From NCBI GenBank assembly GCA_004194705.1, contig SADC01000228.1:108631-172630 (forward strand): 64,000 nucleotides of DNA. The letters run 5' to 3'. A program made the position numbers and the translations under genes. Below, one piece after another: positions 47,401 to 58,479 of the stretch. The notes below the pieces were generated by a model. That model was given only the letters and a program-made list of their open reading frames with translations. It made no database searches and had not been told where the DNA came from. Numbering within the stretch: position 1 is the first letter of the stretch; the number at the start of each line of letters is the position of its first letter. The DNA is from Ditylenchus dipsaci. Taxonomy: Eukaryota > Nematoda > Chromadorea > Rhabditida > Anguinidae.

Positions 47401-48080
47401 CCGTTTTTCAAATTTCATCTATTTAGAAGTACAACTCTTTTACAAAAAAATCATGAAATTTTCAGTCTAGTCACCGATGGAATAGTAAAGAATGGGAAAA
47501 AGAATGGCCAGGAAAAGAAGAAAACAGTATGCATTTACCATCACATCATGGATCTAGTCTTTTTCACACGCTGAAACAGCCCAGAAATTGTCCTCTTTTA
47601 CGGATACCCTTCGAGTACTGCCAATGTGAAATGAATTTGACCAAAGTGACTCCTTCAAATAATTCAAACAGCTCTAACATCAACGAACTGCCAGTGCGAT
47701 TCTTCAATTACCTGGCGGAGACAGCTGTGGCACGTATGAATGAAGACCTTGCAAAAGGCAACCTTACTTCCAAATGTTCCTTACTAGAAGCTAGCTCTAA
47801 AAATGAAGTCGAGCTGCAGCGATATCAAGCAAACAATCAGAGCGAAACGGAATTTACTACGTTTTTCATGACTTTTGAAACTATACCAGGTGATGCTAGA
47901 TTTTCTGCTACTTTCAAAATGAAATTGTTGATTTCTGATAGAATTGATGAGCAGTTGAAAATGGTTAGACAATCACTTGTTTTTATTTCTGACCCATTCC
48001 CTCGTCTAAATTCTCATAAAAAACAATCTAAATGTGCTCAAAATTCTCCTGTATTAATGCCTTATTGTTATTGTAAATAA
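38418..48080 (+). CDS. DUF229 sulfatase-like membrane protein gene
   Basis: Exons: 38418-38773, 39733-~39885, ~41875-42180, 42231-42305, 43976-44130, 44178-44342, 45598-45684, 46193-46414, 47466-48080 (TAA). Exon 1 starts with a signal anchor (about residues 5-24) and the N-terminal CVLKYRDPWSPDILPF motif. Exon 2 has IIFGTWIKLEH and CDTFEVEC, one base out of phase. Exons 3-4 give VHILIIDSTSQTQF, KVALNSHNNAHALFMG, ADEGWTD. Exon 8 carries MGDHGLRFGKIRHTKAGKTE, the family's metal-binding DHG, and ITHHDLYATF. Exon 9 has HGSSLFHTLKQPRNCPLLRI before CQC. Exons 3, 5 and 6 show one-base deletions against the 0.9-2.7 kb copy, and the exon 5 acceptor is CTG instead of CAG. Introns hold many MITEs. The extracellular role and substrate are unknown; family assignment is firm, integrity is not. 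Confidence 0.8.
38821..39083. mobile_element. MITE with poly-C/poly-G subterminal tracts
   Basis: Ends around CTAGTAGCGAATAAACACCC and GGGTATTCGCTACTAG, extended by AAAATTTTG/CAAAATTTT. A C12 run on the left mirrors a G14 run on the right. Lies in intron 1 of the DUF229 gene. Confidence 0.75.
40058..40483. mobile_element. TA-type MITE CCGTATTCTCTCTAATAGAT
   Basis: Left end CCGTATTCTCTCTAATAG and right end CTGATTAGAGGAAATACGG flanked by TA. The interior has AGCTCGTGAGAGCTAAGAAA and ATGTAAATTTGGAAGTGCGA, shared with the 24.7-25.2 kb repeat. In DUF229 intron 2. Confidence 0.82.
42592..42921. mobile_element. hAT-like MITE with AGCTCATG duplication
   Basis: Ends CACGGTTTGCGTGAG / CTCATGCAAACCATG, flanked by perfect 8-bp repeats AGCTCATG (42584-42591, 42922-42929). 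The first DUF229 copy has the empty site (AGCTTATG once, near 2025). The interior is made of GTGAGGATGAGGACGACGTG repeats. Inserted into the older shared MITE after the gene duplication. Confidence 0.9.
43017..43756. repeat. Foldback with ATTTGAGCCCC arrays
   Basis: Left end: three or four units of ATTTGAGCCCC(CGC). Right end: about six units of the complement GGGGGCTCAAATGCG. Further in on the right, five tandem copies of GATACAGGCGGTGAAAT. The flanks share GGTGGGGCGGGT, possibly the target duplication, and the first DUF229 copy has the uninterrupted GGTGGGGCGGGTGG near 2106. The interior contains a CCTGCCTTCGGCAGG hairpin and two tandem copies of GGGTACATGGTCCGGGAT. Confidence 0.82.
44366..44500. 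mobile_element. Orthologous copy of the 2722-2866 MITE
   Basis: Same position in the intron after the PFQLRAEK exon, same ends (GGTTAAGGGACAATTTCCG / ATGGTCTTTAACTG) and TTTCACA/TGTGAA core. Both ends have more base losses than the first copy. Confidence 0.75.
44708..45546. mobile_element. 839-bp foldback element with TTAA duplication
   Basis: Ends CACGAGAACGGCCG / CGGCCATTCTCGTG-like lie between TTAA copies (44704-44707, 45547-45550). The first DUF229 copy has a single TTAA at the same place (about 3994). Nearly the whole element is palindromic, centred near 45125. Exact TTAA duplication is the hallmark of piggyBac-superfamily insertion, though the end is not the usual CCC/CCY. No transposase. 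Confidence 0.9.
45685..46192. repeat. Intron made of mirrored GGGGCAAATATACTTTTT arrays
   Basis: About ten degenerate 18-20-bp units of GGGGCAAATTTACTTTTTT run up to about 45940 and about eight of the complement (AAAAAAGTATATTTGCCCC) follow. This fills almost the whole DUF229 intron between the LAHDSTNALYHTDERF exon and the DHG exon. Long frames here are repeat artefacts. Confidence 0.82.
46535..46732. mobile_element. Foldback MITE AAAGGACCATAGCCGTCGCC
   Basis: Ends TTTAAAGGACCATAGCCGTC / GACGGCTATGGTCCTTTAAA. Arms continue with GAGAATTTCAAATGTTT and its complement. Related to ends at 2722, 10557 and 11552. DUF229 intron 8. Confidence 0.88.
46837..47091. mobile_element. TA-type MITE CCGTATTTCCTCTAATAAGC
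   Basis: Ends CCGTATTTCCTCTAATAAGC / GCTTATTAGAGGAAATACGG flanked by TA; inner GCGCCCCGGGGCGC and a G12 tract. Belongs to the commonest MITE group of the window. DUF229 intron 8. Confidence 0.92.
47146..47276. repeat. Short inverted repeat GCTAGTGTCATATAA
   Basis: GCGCTAGTGTCATATAATTT...CCCTCCC on the left and GGGGGCTTATATGACACTAGC on the right enclose ~80 bp. Probably a small MITE; duplication not resolved. Confidence 0.65.
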
Positions 48081-48829
48081 ATTGAATAAAGAGATGTGAT
48101 TTTTTATAATAAATTTTTAATAAAAAATATGGAGCAAAATTAGAGTACGTACGGCGTCTGTAAAAATTTGTATTCGAAAAAAAAGGTTAAAGAACCATTA
48201 TCGTCTACGACAACGATTGTCTCCGCCAGTTCAAAAAAATCCTAATTATTGAACTTCTGTACGGATTTTTCACCTTGTTTTTTTAACAAAACTTCACATA
48301 AATTTAAATTCTAGGCCTTGTTTTGTCAGAACCCAAGCTGAAAATCCTAACAGAAATCCAACAATTGGGAAAAAAATTAAACTGGCGGGGAACCATTAAG
48401 AACACCTAACCATGGTTCTGTAACCCACTACAATTTGTGATTTTTGCTTATCTTGTGACCCGAAATTTTTTGAGTGTAAAAAAATCTATGATTTGGTAGA
48501 AAAGCGAACTCTTGGAGCTGAGTCCATTCAAGACTTTCGTTTTTTTAGTATCTGGTAGACCGACAAAATTCAGTGATCGAGCGCGAAGAAAATTATTCAC
48601 CACAGGGACTCGTTGTTGTTGAATTTTTATTAAACCAAAATGCAACTGAATTTTATGAACAATCTGGTATAAATTCATTTCGAATTAGTGCGGAAATGCT
48701 GGAAATGCAAAATTTGAAAAATAAATATATTTTTATTTTTCAATATATCTAATCTTGTACAAAGATAATATTTTAACATAATGGAGTTTAAAGATAGTAG
48801 TTTTATAGTAGAATATTTTTAACTCAAAT

Positions 48830-51800
48830 ATGATAATAAATCGATCCTTGGTAGAAGAATCTTCTCACAAAACTGTGATAGTTCTGGATAGAAGTCCAAA
48901 ACTTGCTGCTCCAGCTATCGAGGTTTGCTTTATAACTTGATATTTTCAAGGTCCATATTGTTTTGCTTTAGGATATATCTCTTCAACTAAAAGATGATCA
49001 AGGAGGCCAAATCAATGGTAGACTAAGCAAAACTTTGTGGAACTGTTCTGTTGAAGCGGCCTTGGAATTTCACAGAGTGGTTGCAGATCTCTTCCCCCAC
49101 GGCTCAAAACAACTGAGATTTGCTGTGTCAGATTTCGTAGGCCGTTTTTTGACCCCTTCTTGGAGTGATGAATTAATCACTTATGACGAGGTAACACTTT
49201 CTAAATTACCACTGACCATAATCACCTGCGCCGGCTTTTTTTTAAATACTCTCAGCAGCTATGGTAATATCAAGTATGACCAGCTTTTTTTTTCAATCTA
49301 AAAGTAGGTCATTGGCAGTCTCGAAAAAAATTATCGGCAACGCTGGCACCCGAAAATTGTCAGGTCGGCGCCCAGCGCCGGCGCACGTTTTGACTAGCGG
49401 CGCCGGCGCCGTGCAATTATGCCACTGACTCGTTTTACTAATTTACCTTCAAAGCGGGATTTCTTTACATTTGAGACAATAAAATGCAAAAAACATGACT
49501 TTGGGAGGTTTTGAAACCAAGACTTTGATTAATTTAATTAAGATAAAAGTATAAACGCATAATTTTTCAGCTTTTAAAAGCCCTGTCAAGTTGTGACGTG
49601 CCTCAGTCTTCTGGAGATGCGTCTTCTTGCTCTGTTCTAAACGGCATTTCAATGGCGGTGGAGGTGATCAGTGAGAAGACCCTCTACAAGAAGCTTCATT
49701 CACTCAGCACCACCACAATTTAACTGCCAATGAAATTTTTAAAAAGTTGTACAAAAGAAAAAGCGAGAAGACGTAAGTTCACCTCATGTTTCGGGGTTTT
49801 CTTACCAAAAATATTTGTTTAGAGACAAAAAACTGGGTCCACAAGACCCTGAGTTTTGGAAAGCTTCAGTATTGCAACAACGACTTGGCTTCAAGCAGCC
49901 TGAAGCAGTGGCTGTCAAAGATGAAATAGGGGAAATACAGGAGCATGACGACTCTGGATTTGGTTCCAGAAGAACGGGGCACACTGATTTTGCTAACAAG
50001 GGCACCATAGTCGTGCTAACTAGCATCGAAAGGTAAGAGGCTCAACGACAAAAATATTAAGTTGTGACGATTTTTTTAGCTTGGAAGAGTATGATGCCAT
50101 CAACGAGGTGATCATTGAGCAAACACTGGCCAGGAATGAGTCTATTCGACAGTCAGAGGGCAAACACAAGTAAATTATTCAATTTTTCTATTGAATCAAT
50201 AATTTATGTTGGAATATTAGCTTTTTGGTGATTGACCAAATCCACCTAATTGTCATCAATTTGTTGAATAAGGAAAATATTGGGAATGCTAAGTCGAAAC
50301 TTTTCGGGCGTAAGGTTAGTGTATTTTTTATAAATGCTGTTAAGGCATTTGCAAAATTCTAGATGACATCAATATTAAACTCATCGTTAGTGAGTGTTGG
50401 TGGTGCCCTCAACTAGTATCTAGTGTGCACAAGGCTCTGCAAGATGTTTATGACTTAGTTGTGAGTGAATTACAAAATATATAGCAGTCTGTGTCACAAG
50501 TTGTTGTCGATTTTTTTAAATTTTTTAACACTAATTTTTTCTACACAATATTTTTGTAATGAGCTCAAAATTGACTGTGAATTGCCTTAAAATTTTCCTC
50601 ATACTTAGATGCGTGCTAGGCATAATTTAGCTCAGCGTGAAAAGTAGATTTAAAAAAATAATAAAAAGCAAAAAGCAATTTAGACAAAAATTTGACAGGT
50701 CGGCAACAAGTTATGACACAGACTCGTATGCTTAAAAACTGGTATGCTATACAATCTTGCGATTTAGTCCACAACAGTGTCTGGGATTCCAATGAAGGTT
50801 GATCTTTTTGATGAAATTTTGTGATTCACTATAATGTTTTTTACAGGAAGAAGCGCACCAAGGACAATCCGTTAATTATGATGTCGAGCTTCTTCATAGG
50901 TTGGTAAATGAATTTTTACAAAATATTTGGGCTTATACCAGGGCTCAGAAACGTTCTTTATTTAAAGATTTGTCCTTTATTTAAGACCCGAAATTTTTTG
51001 AATTTTTGAGATTTTACGTAAAAATTTTTTTTTGGTGCTTAGAACACCTCTAAATGAGCATGGGCTCAGTTCAGTTTTTTTCCAACTGCCACCGACGGCT
51101 AGAGATATGGCCACCGACGGCCATATAATTACTTTAGTAGTTCAAGATCAGTTTTGATGCAATTTGTAGCTCATACTCAAGATGAAGTTAAGCGAACAAA
51201 CAACTCCTAACTTATTCAGTAAGTAGGACGTCTTTTTAGCATAAACTTGAGTACGATTCATCGAATCAGTTTGGACTACCGTATATTCTTTATTAAAGGC
51301 CCCGGGGCGTTTATTCAACCTTCGAAAAATCCGGAAATTGTAAATCAAAAATGGTTCTAACTCTGAAATCCTGGTCAAAAATCGAGGGGGGGGGCTTTTA
51401 TTAGAGAGGGGCCTTCAATAGAGAATATACGGTAACCGACATGTTGGGTTATATTTCAATCAACCACAAGTCAGAAAATTTCCAGGTCAATCTCGAGATT
51501 TTGGGTGACAATTTAAAATCCAAAAGTAGAATCGATAAAGCTCGTGGGAGTTAAGGAATAATCAGCTTTGCAAAAAAATTCTTCAGTCTGAGATATAGGT
51601 CCTCAAAGTAGAGGGTTCGGGTTATTAGAGAGTGTCGGCCTATCGAAGCATTTACGGTAACTTGTGGAGTGGAAAAATTACAGAGTGCACCTAAAACTGA
51701 TCCCAACTCATTTTTTAAAATCACTAAATTACAAGTCAAAAAGTCGGGATCAGCTTTAAAGTAGTAAGTAAGCATATTTTAGTCGACACGCGCATCAACA

Positions 51801-53832
51801 TCTCTTAGCCAATGGTTTTCTAAACAATAATTCCAAGATGATGGAAAAGCCTCCCATGGCATTACAACACAACCAGGTTAAAGTGGTGCACAGCTGGGCC
51901 CAAACTTAAGAGTGAAAAGGTACACTTGATTAGTTTATGACATTTTTTCAATACTTATTTTTTATGCGAGACGGATATAATTTTTTTAATCAAGCAAAAA
52001 AATCATATAATTACTTTAGTTTCCACTCCTACAAAACTCTTTCTTGTTAACACCGGCCTATGTGAACAGCAGACCAACTGTGTGTCTGACATCGTTTGTA
52101 TTGTCTGGCAAAACAGTGATGTTGGAAGTAGAAAGGGAGTTAGCTCCCAAACAAGAAACTGCCCATATTGGTCCTAACCTACATCAGAAGCTGATTTGTC
52201 ATAGCCTAACCAAGGATGAGGTGACCGGTGCATTGATTGTCCAGAGTGTGGCTATTGGCAACACTGGTAAAATTGAAGTGCAGTCTTTAATTTTTCTAGT
52301 TGAAGCCATTAATTTTTAGCCACATTAGATGGAGCTTTAACAGCCAACAAACAGACAGGCAATGACTTCAAAAAATCTGACATCAACTACACTTCCATGG
52401 TTCAACTGATGAATGCTTCGAGTCTCGTAGTTGTACCTAACAAAACTGTGAATCGCAAGTTGCAAACGGTCACAGCGGTAGAAAAAAACAGGCAGGCTGA
52501 AGATTTCAAGAAGAATATTTGGTCTTTAACTGAATATTTCCCTACTTCACTTAGAGAATCTTTTATCCTAAATATGCCAGAGGTATTATTTTCTTGAAAA
52601 ATTACAAATAATTTTAAACTGAAAACAAAAGAAAACTTCTTGCTTTTGAAATAATTCGCTTCACTCTCAAGCCCTGATATAGCGATACTTTAAACTAAAG
52701 CCGGTGTCAGGCCGAATCTATGCCCTATTTTTAGTAAAAAATTTATGAAAAACTAAGAAACCAAGCTTACATTGCTCTTAGCAATAGCTATAGCAACACC
52801 CATAGACGTACCCAGGATTTTCTGACGGGGCTAGGTGGTAAATATGCTAAAAATCTTGACGGAAGGAGGGCTGAAAAGGCAAAAAAGATAAAAAAAATCC
52901 TGACAAGAGGGGGGGCTATAGCCCAGCTAGCACCGAACCCAACCACCCCCCCCCCCCCCCGGGTACGCCTATGGAAACACCAATAACTGGTTTTGTAAGG
53001 GTGTCGCTATAGCGTGGGTTGACAACAATATAATGTTTTGTGTATCTTTGTTTAGAAATTCGAAGTGCTCTTTTCTACAATTCAAAAACCCGTTATTGGC
53101 GCAGAAGACTTTGACAAATGTAAAAAGTACATCTATGGACTGATCGCTTCAAGAAATGGTAATGAAACATTCACCTTAAAGAATATTGACTGTATCCACA
53201 TATCTAAAATCACCACGAGGTATGTTCGAAGGCTATAAAATCTTCTCTTAGACTCATATTTTTATTTCCAGAGATGAGCAATTTCGCATAGCCTTTGAAG
53301 AGCTGGTCAAAATGATGAAAACTTTGTTCATTGTTCACCTGTGCACGAAGAACTGTTTAAAATATTTGTGGAGACATCAGGAATCCGACTGGAAAACATA
53401 AAACCTTCAGAAAGGAAGTGGTGGAACCACAACAAAGATTGCCAGTGTGAGTTTTGGAATTAATATTTTGTATTTCATATTTCTTTTTTATAGTAAAAGA
53501 GCGCTTGAAGCTGAAAAGCCGAGAAACACAAGCCGCTCCAACTCTCCACTGCTGAAGAAGGCGAAAAAATGCGAGCACCGAGCTGGATGGGCGGAGGTAA
53601 AATTTCAGAAGGTACTAATTCAATGAACTAATTTTTATTTATTACAGAAGAAGTCAACTTGCTTGACTTTTACAACAACATCTACGAAAAGAGCCAACAA
53701 TTTAGGACAAAGGAATTTGTTGGCCGAGAGAAGTATGGAGATCACGCTCAAAATAATCTATACCCCATCTTAAAATGTTGCCTGTTGGTGACAAAAGAGA
53801 TCCTAGAGGAAGACCTGGAAATGCAGATGTAG
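48830..53832 (+). CDS. INTS13: Integrator subunit 13 / Asunder homologue
   Basis: Component of the Integrator complex, which processes snRNA and other pol II transcripts in the nucleus; Asunder also acts in dynein localisation. Exons: 48830-48922, 48972-49190, 49571-49772, 49823-50032, 50080-50169, 50221-50314, 50363-50460, 50768-50797, 50847-50899, 51783-51919, 52020-52266, 52320-52582, 53056-53219, 53272-53446, 53494-53596, 53648-53832 (TAG). Family words in order: SHKTVIVLDRSP, LSKTLWNCSVEAALEF, CSVLNGISMAVE, TTVSGIPMKEEAH then NYDVELLH, LKWCT, AYVNSRPTVCLTSFVLSGK, RDEQFRI, and the C-terminal EVNLLDFYNNI. Exons 3, 7, 10, 14 and 15 each have a length one base off the phase demanded by their neighbours. 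It starts 750 bp after the DUF229 stop. AATAAA lies at about 53918. Confidence 0.87.
51279..51432. mobile_element. TA-type MITE CCGTATATTCTTTATTAAAG
   Basis: Ends CCGTATATTCTTTATTAAAG / CTTCAATAGAGAATATACGG flanked by TA, with GGCCCCGGGGCG inside. It is followed by a related GAGCTCGTGGGAG...ATTAGAGAG.../TTTACGG stretch to 51660. In INTS13 intron 9. Confidence 0.85.
52798..52977. mobile_element. MITE CATAGACGTACCCAGG with C/G tract
   Basis: Ends CCATAGACGTACCCAGGA and CCGGGTACGCCTATGG are inverted. A C14 run adjoins the right end and GGGGGGGCTATAGCC lies inside. INTS13 intron 12. Confidence 0.8.
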
Positions 53833-54640
53833 AGACTTGAAATATTATTGTCGAAAATGGTCATTATAAAAAAGATGTTGAGATCTCGAGGTCTATTACG
53901 CAATTTTGTAATTTGTAATAAAGCCAAGAATTATATTTACATTAAACCTCTTCCTTATGCAATTAAAAAGACTTTTTTTGTTTTTGTAATTTTGCAGAAG
54001 ACCTTGCTACCCTAATTTAAAAAAAATTATTTTCCGGCTCATTGTGTTCCCTGACTATTTTGAGCAATTTTAGTTTTGGCCGACGTATTTTTACATTGAA
54101 CGAACATTGAGTTTTTACATTAAGTCGAAATTGAGAATTTTTTACTTTTAAGTGCTTGTTAAAGGACCCTGTCTCGGCGCTGAGATCATATAGAATTTAT
54201 GAATAATGTTTATGAATTATATTTTTGTTTGTATTTTTAATTTCAAGGTTCATGTTCTGTTTCAAAAAGTTGAATGAATTATAGTTGGTTAACAAGAAAT
54301 TCGATTTTTAATTTTATATATTAGATGCGTAAGAACAAATATGGCGCGAACAACTAAAACAAAATTTAAACAGTTTTCTCTGCTTTTCCTCCTGACAAAT
54401 GAATTCATACAAGTGTCACTGCCATTGATAATAGCGAAATTCTATAAAATTCTATGACAGCAGTCCAAGTGCGCCCCCCCCCCCCTGAAGAGTATTATTT
54501 TCTAAGCAATATTTTTTCACTTATTTCACACCTTTTGCAAGGAGAATACCAAGGCACAATCCACATTGAAATGTATTGGAGTGAAAAAAATCTAAGGAAC
54601 CGAAAAAAGTAGGCTTAGAGAAAAATACTTTCTGGAAAGG
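53833..54640. other. INTS13 3' flank
   Basis: AATAAA at about 53918-53923 fits the INTS13 transcript end. Beyond it I see only AT-rich sequence with a C13 run near 54476. Confidence 0.45.
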
Positions 54641-54794
54641 GGCGGGGCTTGGCCTTTTACGGTGGCATTATCATCACAAGGCTATCAGCCAGTGGTGGTC
54701 AAACCTTTGACCTAGGCGATATGCGTATAGGAATCCCCCCTTTTAAAGGTGAGTACCAGCAAAATTCAAAGGAAAATAAATTTGACGCAATTTG

Positions 54795-54893
54795 TTTAAA
54801 GTCGAGGAAAAACTACGCCTCCAGTGGTGATCGAACCGATGACTACTTTGCACAGTAATTCGCTGCTTTACCACGACACCGATGACATGAATC
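54795..54893 (-). repeat. Possible tRNA-derived SINE
   Basis: On the minus strand GTCGTGGTAAAGCAGCGAAT is followed after ~25 bp by a B-box-like CGGTTCGATCACCAC. Spacing resembles a tRNA gene, but the acceptor stem does not pair and no CCA-proximal end is evident. A SINE head or tRNA relic is the best reading. Confidence 0.3.
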
Positions 54894-54899
54894 AATGAA

Positions 54900-56240
54900 A
54901 GTCTTTTGATAACTTTTTTTCGCAGAGTACTCAACCAAAAATTTCTTTACGGCTTCTTCTAGACTACATTCTGCGCTACAAAATGATGCTTTATCTTATC
55001 ATATATACCTTTCAGACCGACTCACAAAACAGTGTTGAAAGTCAATCTGGTGGATATAAGGATTTCAAGGGTTTTATTTTGTATAGCATATTTATAAGCA
55101 CTTCACATCCTGTCATGTTCATTGAGTATTCTTTATTTTATTAAGCATTTAGAATAGTTTTGCGCTATTTCTTTCCCTATTTGCTTAAAAAAATTCAAAA
55201 GACGCGCATTAAAATTTTTGATCAAAAATTTTAATGATGTTTTGTATTTTTGTTTATCTTTTAGCAGTTTTATGATAGAGCGTTGCTATATAGCTCATAG
55301 GCTTTTTTCTGCATGTTAAGGTGTAGTGTGCGGCTCATGGGTCACATATTTCAAAGGCCGATTTTAACCACCTTTTAGATTCGAAAAAACAATCTGAAAA
55401 AACCATCGTGTTCCCCAGGAAATTCTGTATTCAGAGAGGCAAAAGTCACGCTCGAGGATCGGAGTGTTAAAAGGCAGACAAAATGTTGTGCTTGAGGGTT
55501 CCGCTAAGGTATCGAACATAAAATTGCAAAAAGTGACCAAAAATTGGGTTGTAAAACAAAAACTTCAGGAAAAGTGTGAGTCGCACCCCGCACGACCCAA
55601 ATACTATATAGAGATGCTCATCCAACTTTCAATTCTGCACAAGTCTGTCTGACATGGCAACACCAAGTTATCCACAAAATGGCTTTAAACAAATTGGGAA
55701 AACAAAAAACTAGTAGTAATTCTTTCGTGCGGAGACTATCTCCTTAACAGCTTTCACCCTCACATTAAATTAAATTTTTCAATCCCCTGAAAACAACCTT
55801 CTTTCAAACTCTTTTTGCCACTACCTTTTCTGAATTCTGAAAAAACTGCTGGCGCTATCTTGTTCAGGGTGATATTCTGCACAATTACGCAACAACATTA
55901 AAAAAAATCAATTGACGTTCAAGATTGAGCTATTCGCCTAAGAAAATATGCATCTAAACAAAAATATATTTTTTCATCCAACGTTAAGGATTGAGCTTCG
56001 AACATCTCGAAGCTGCTTCTTGCTATACCGCAGGCAATGCATAAAAAAATCATTATGTATGCTAGCCAGTGTTCCAAAACACAGAACAGAATTTTGGAAA
56101 CAGACACAGAATTTGTTACATCACAGAAACAGAACAGAAAACAGAATTTTTCGAAAACAGAAACATAACAGAATTCTGTTCTGAGATTCAAGGGATTTTT
56201 TCGCAAATCAACTGAAACCAAAACTTCATATGACCAAATT
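54900..56240. other. Intergenic, no gene seen
   Basis: AT-rich. Around 56075-56180 there is a run of CAGAACAGAATTTTG-like words preceded by CAGTGTTCCAAAAC, which looks like one end of a hAT element. No partner end was identified. Confidence 0.45.
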
Positions 56241-56244
56241 AGGC

Positions 56245-56670
56245 TACGGACACACTCCTTGGTCTTGGTCGATGTCGACTTTTTTGAAGTTCTTTTGCAA
56301 GTAGAAATTTCTTTTAGTACCATTTTTATGTTTTCTATACCAAAAAACAGCTTAGGAACTGAGCTTTCTTCTACATCAAAACTGTTTCAAAAAATGTGAC
56401 AAAAATGAATAGAATAGTTTAAAAGTTGGAGGTTGGTCGATGTCACGGTCAACTTTATATCGACCTCCACATCGATCAACCTACAGCTTTGTACTTTTAC
56501 ATACACTTTTGACATATAAACTAAAAGTTTTTGATGTAGAAGAAAGCTAAGTTCCTAAGCCATTATTTGGTATGAAATACATGAAAATCATACTAGTAAA
56601 AATCATCTCTGTTCACAAAAAGAGTTCAAAAAAGACGATCTCAACATAGACCAAGACTAAGAAGTGTGAC
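56245..56670. repeat. Inverted-repeat element GGACACACTCCTTGGTCTTG
   Basis: Left arm GGACACACTCCTTGGTCTTG...GAACTGAGCTTTCTTCTACA pairs with right arm TGTAGAAGAAAGCTAAGTTC...CCAAGACTAAGAAGTGTGAC. Between them GTCGATGTCACGGTCAAC also folds. No coding content. Confidence 0.75.
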
Positions 56671-56671
56671 C

Positions 56672-57124
56672 GGGGGCTATTCCAACAGATGAGAGTTGAT
56701 TTTTGAATGTGAAATTTTTTATACTTGATAGTTGATAGTGTTCCAACTCTGAATTGAGAGTTGAGAGTTGATATTTGATAATTATCAGAAAAAAGTCCAG
56801 AAAACACGTTTGAAACCTGAAAATTTTAAAAAAATTTGCTCCAAGTGGACGAGCACTTGACTCGGTTGGTTCAGACTAAAAAACTTAAATTCCCGAATTT
56901 TTTTCTTTATAGTAGTTGGATGGTTTCGGGTGGTTTTTGGCTGGTTTTGTGTGTTGGGTGCTTTTGCTGGTTGTTGGATGTTTTGGGTGGCTTGGGATAG
57001 TTTTGAGTGGTTTGTGGTTGTCAGACACAATCTATAGTTGATACTTGATATTTGATATTTATTCTCAACTATTGGAACACTATCACTATCAACTATCTAA
57101 CTCTCATCTGTTGGAATAGGCCCC
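56672..57124. repeat. Inverted-repeat element GGGGCTATTCCAACAGATGA
   Basis: Ends GGGGCTATTCCAACAGATGA and TCATCTGTTGGAATAGGCCC. Interior arms carry GAGAGTTGATATTTGATA units and complements. Directly abuts the previous element. A TGGTTTTGGGTGGTT-rich centre lies at 56910-57020. Confidence 0.75.
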
Positions 57125-58204
57125 AGGGGTTGAAAGAAAAAAATTAAAAACATCTGCCTATAATATTTGTGATATACATGTAGTCGGTATAGCCATGTAG
57201 TCGGCTAAGTTCTCCGACTGGCATTGTAAAGCAGCATTGGGCTCGAGTAGTGAACGGTTCTATATTTTGAAAAAATTTTACATGCAAACAAAAAACAATT
57301 CGAAAATATTATTGACAAAATTAGGTTGGTTCCGCACGTATTTAAATTTTGCAGATCGATCTGCTTATGAAGATGCATGATAATTTGAGTGACTGGTAAC
57401 TACGCAACTTTTGAGTATAAAGTATAAAAAAAAATGGTTTTATATCAGGGCTCTTGTCGTCCTTTATTTAAAGCGTATGTGAGGACTGACTCAAGCATCA
57501 GTCTAAGATATTTAATGTTCGTCCTGACATACGCTGGTCTACCTTTGTCCAAGCCTAAAAGTCCTAAAAAAAAAAAAGGACCGACGCAACGCCCCGCCCC
57601 GCTTGTTGCATAAGGCCCAAAACTTTCCTATAACATACGACTGCCATTATTACTCAAATAACATACATTTTATATAACACACGCCTGAGCTCTGTCCTTC
57701 GACCATATGTTATATAGAGCGTCGGCTGTATATCGGGTGCCCAAAAGTTCTGACTCGCTTTTTCAATGCTTCATTATTTATCAAATTGATAACAACTTAT
57801 TTAATCCAGTGATATGAACTCATAACCCTGAATCTTCTCTTTCTAGTGGACATAATAAGTTTTGCTTAAATATTTTGGACAACTCCGAACACTTGTAAGG
57901 TCCTTTGAAGAAGTCGACAGGCGTTTTTATCACTTTAAAAATTCAAATGTTTTATTGAACTTTAAGCGTCACTGCAACATTTTATTGCTATAATGTAGCG
58001 CAGTTTAAGACCCATAAAACATATAATTTTTTTCAAAATATAATTGTTGTGTGAGGTTTTTTTTGGAAAAAATCAATTTTCTTAAAGATGACAAAAAATA
58101 CAGATTGTTTCATATTTTAGGAAGCCTTGAAAAAGTGAGTTAGGACTTTTCGGACACCCGCGGACACCTTTCAGGGCTAAACCGCAAAGGGAGTGTTGTA
58201 CCTC
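57125..58204. other. Repeat remnants, no gene
   Basis: Contains TATAACATACGACTGCC near 57632 and CATATGTTATATAGAGCGTC near 57705, an inverted pair from a pogo-type element, and a CAGGGCTCTTGTCGTCCTTT end at about 57446 that resembles one at 50940. Nothing coding. Confidence 0.45.
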
Positions 58205-58475
58205 TCTCGCTCAAGTGCACTGTACCCCCGCCCTCCCCAGTCAATAAATCGGGGTTTTTTGATATTTTACAATTCTTTATTGACTTAATTTCACTCATAA
58301 TTAGTATAAATCATCACGATAAATAATAATAATATATGCCATAAATAGCTTTGTAGTAATTATGTGTGACATTAAGTGAGTAAAGAATGGCAAATATCAA
58401 GAAAACCCGATTTTTGACTGAAGGGGGCCGAGAAGTACAGTGCATTTAAGTGAAAGGGTACAGTGCCAATGCTCT
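58205..58475. repeat. Inverted-repeat element GTGCACTGTACCCCCGCC
   Basis: Left arm CTCAAGTGCACTGTACC...AAATCGGGGTTTTTTGAT pairs with right arm ATCAAGAAAACCCGATTT...GTACAGTGCATTTAAG around a centre near 58325. Confidence 0.7.
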
Positions 58476-58479
58476 ATCT

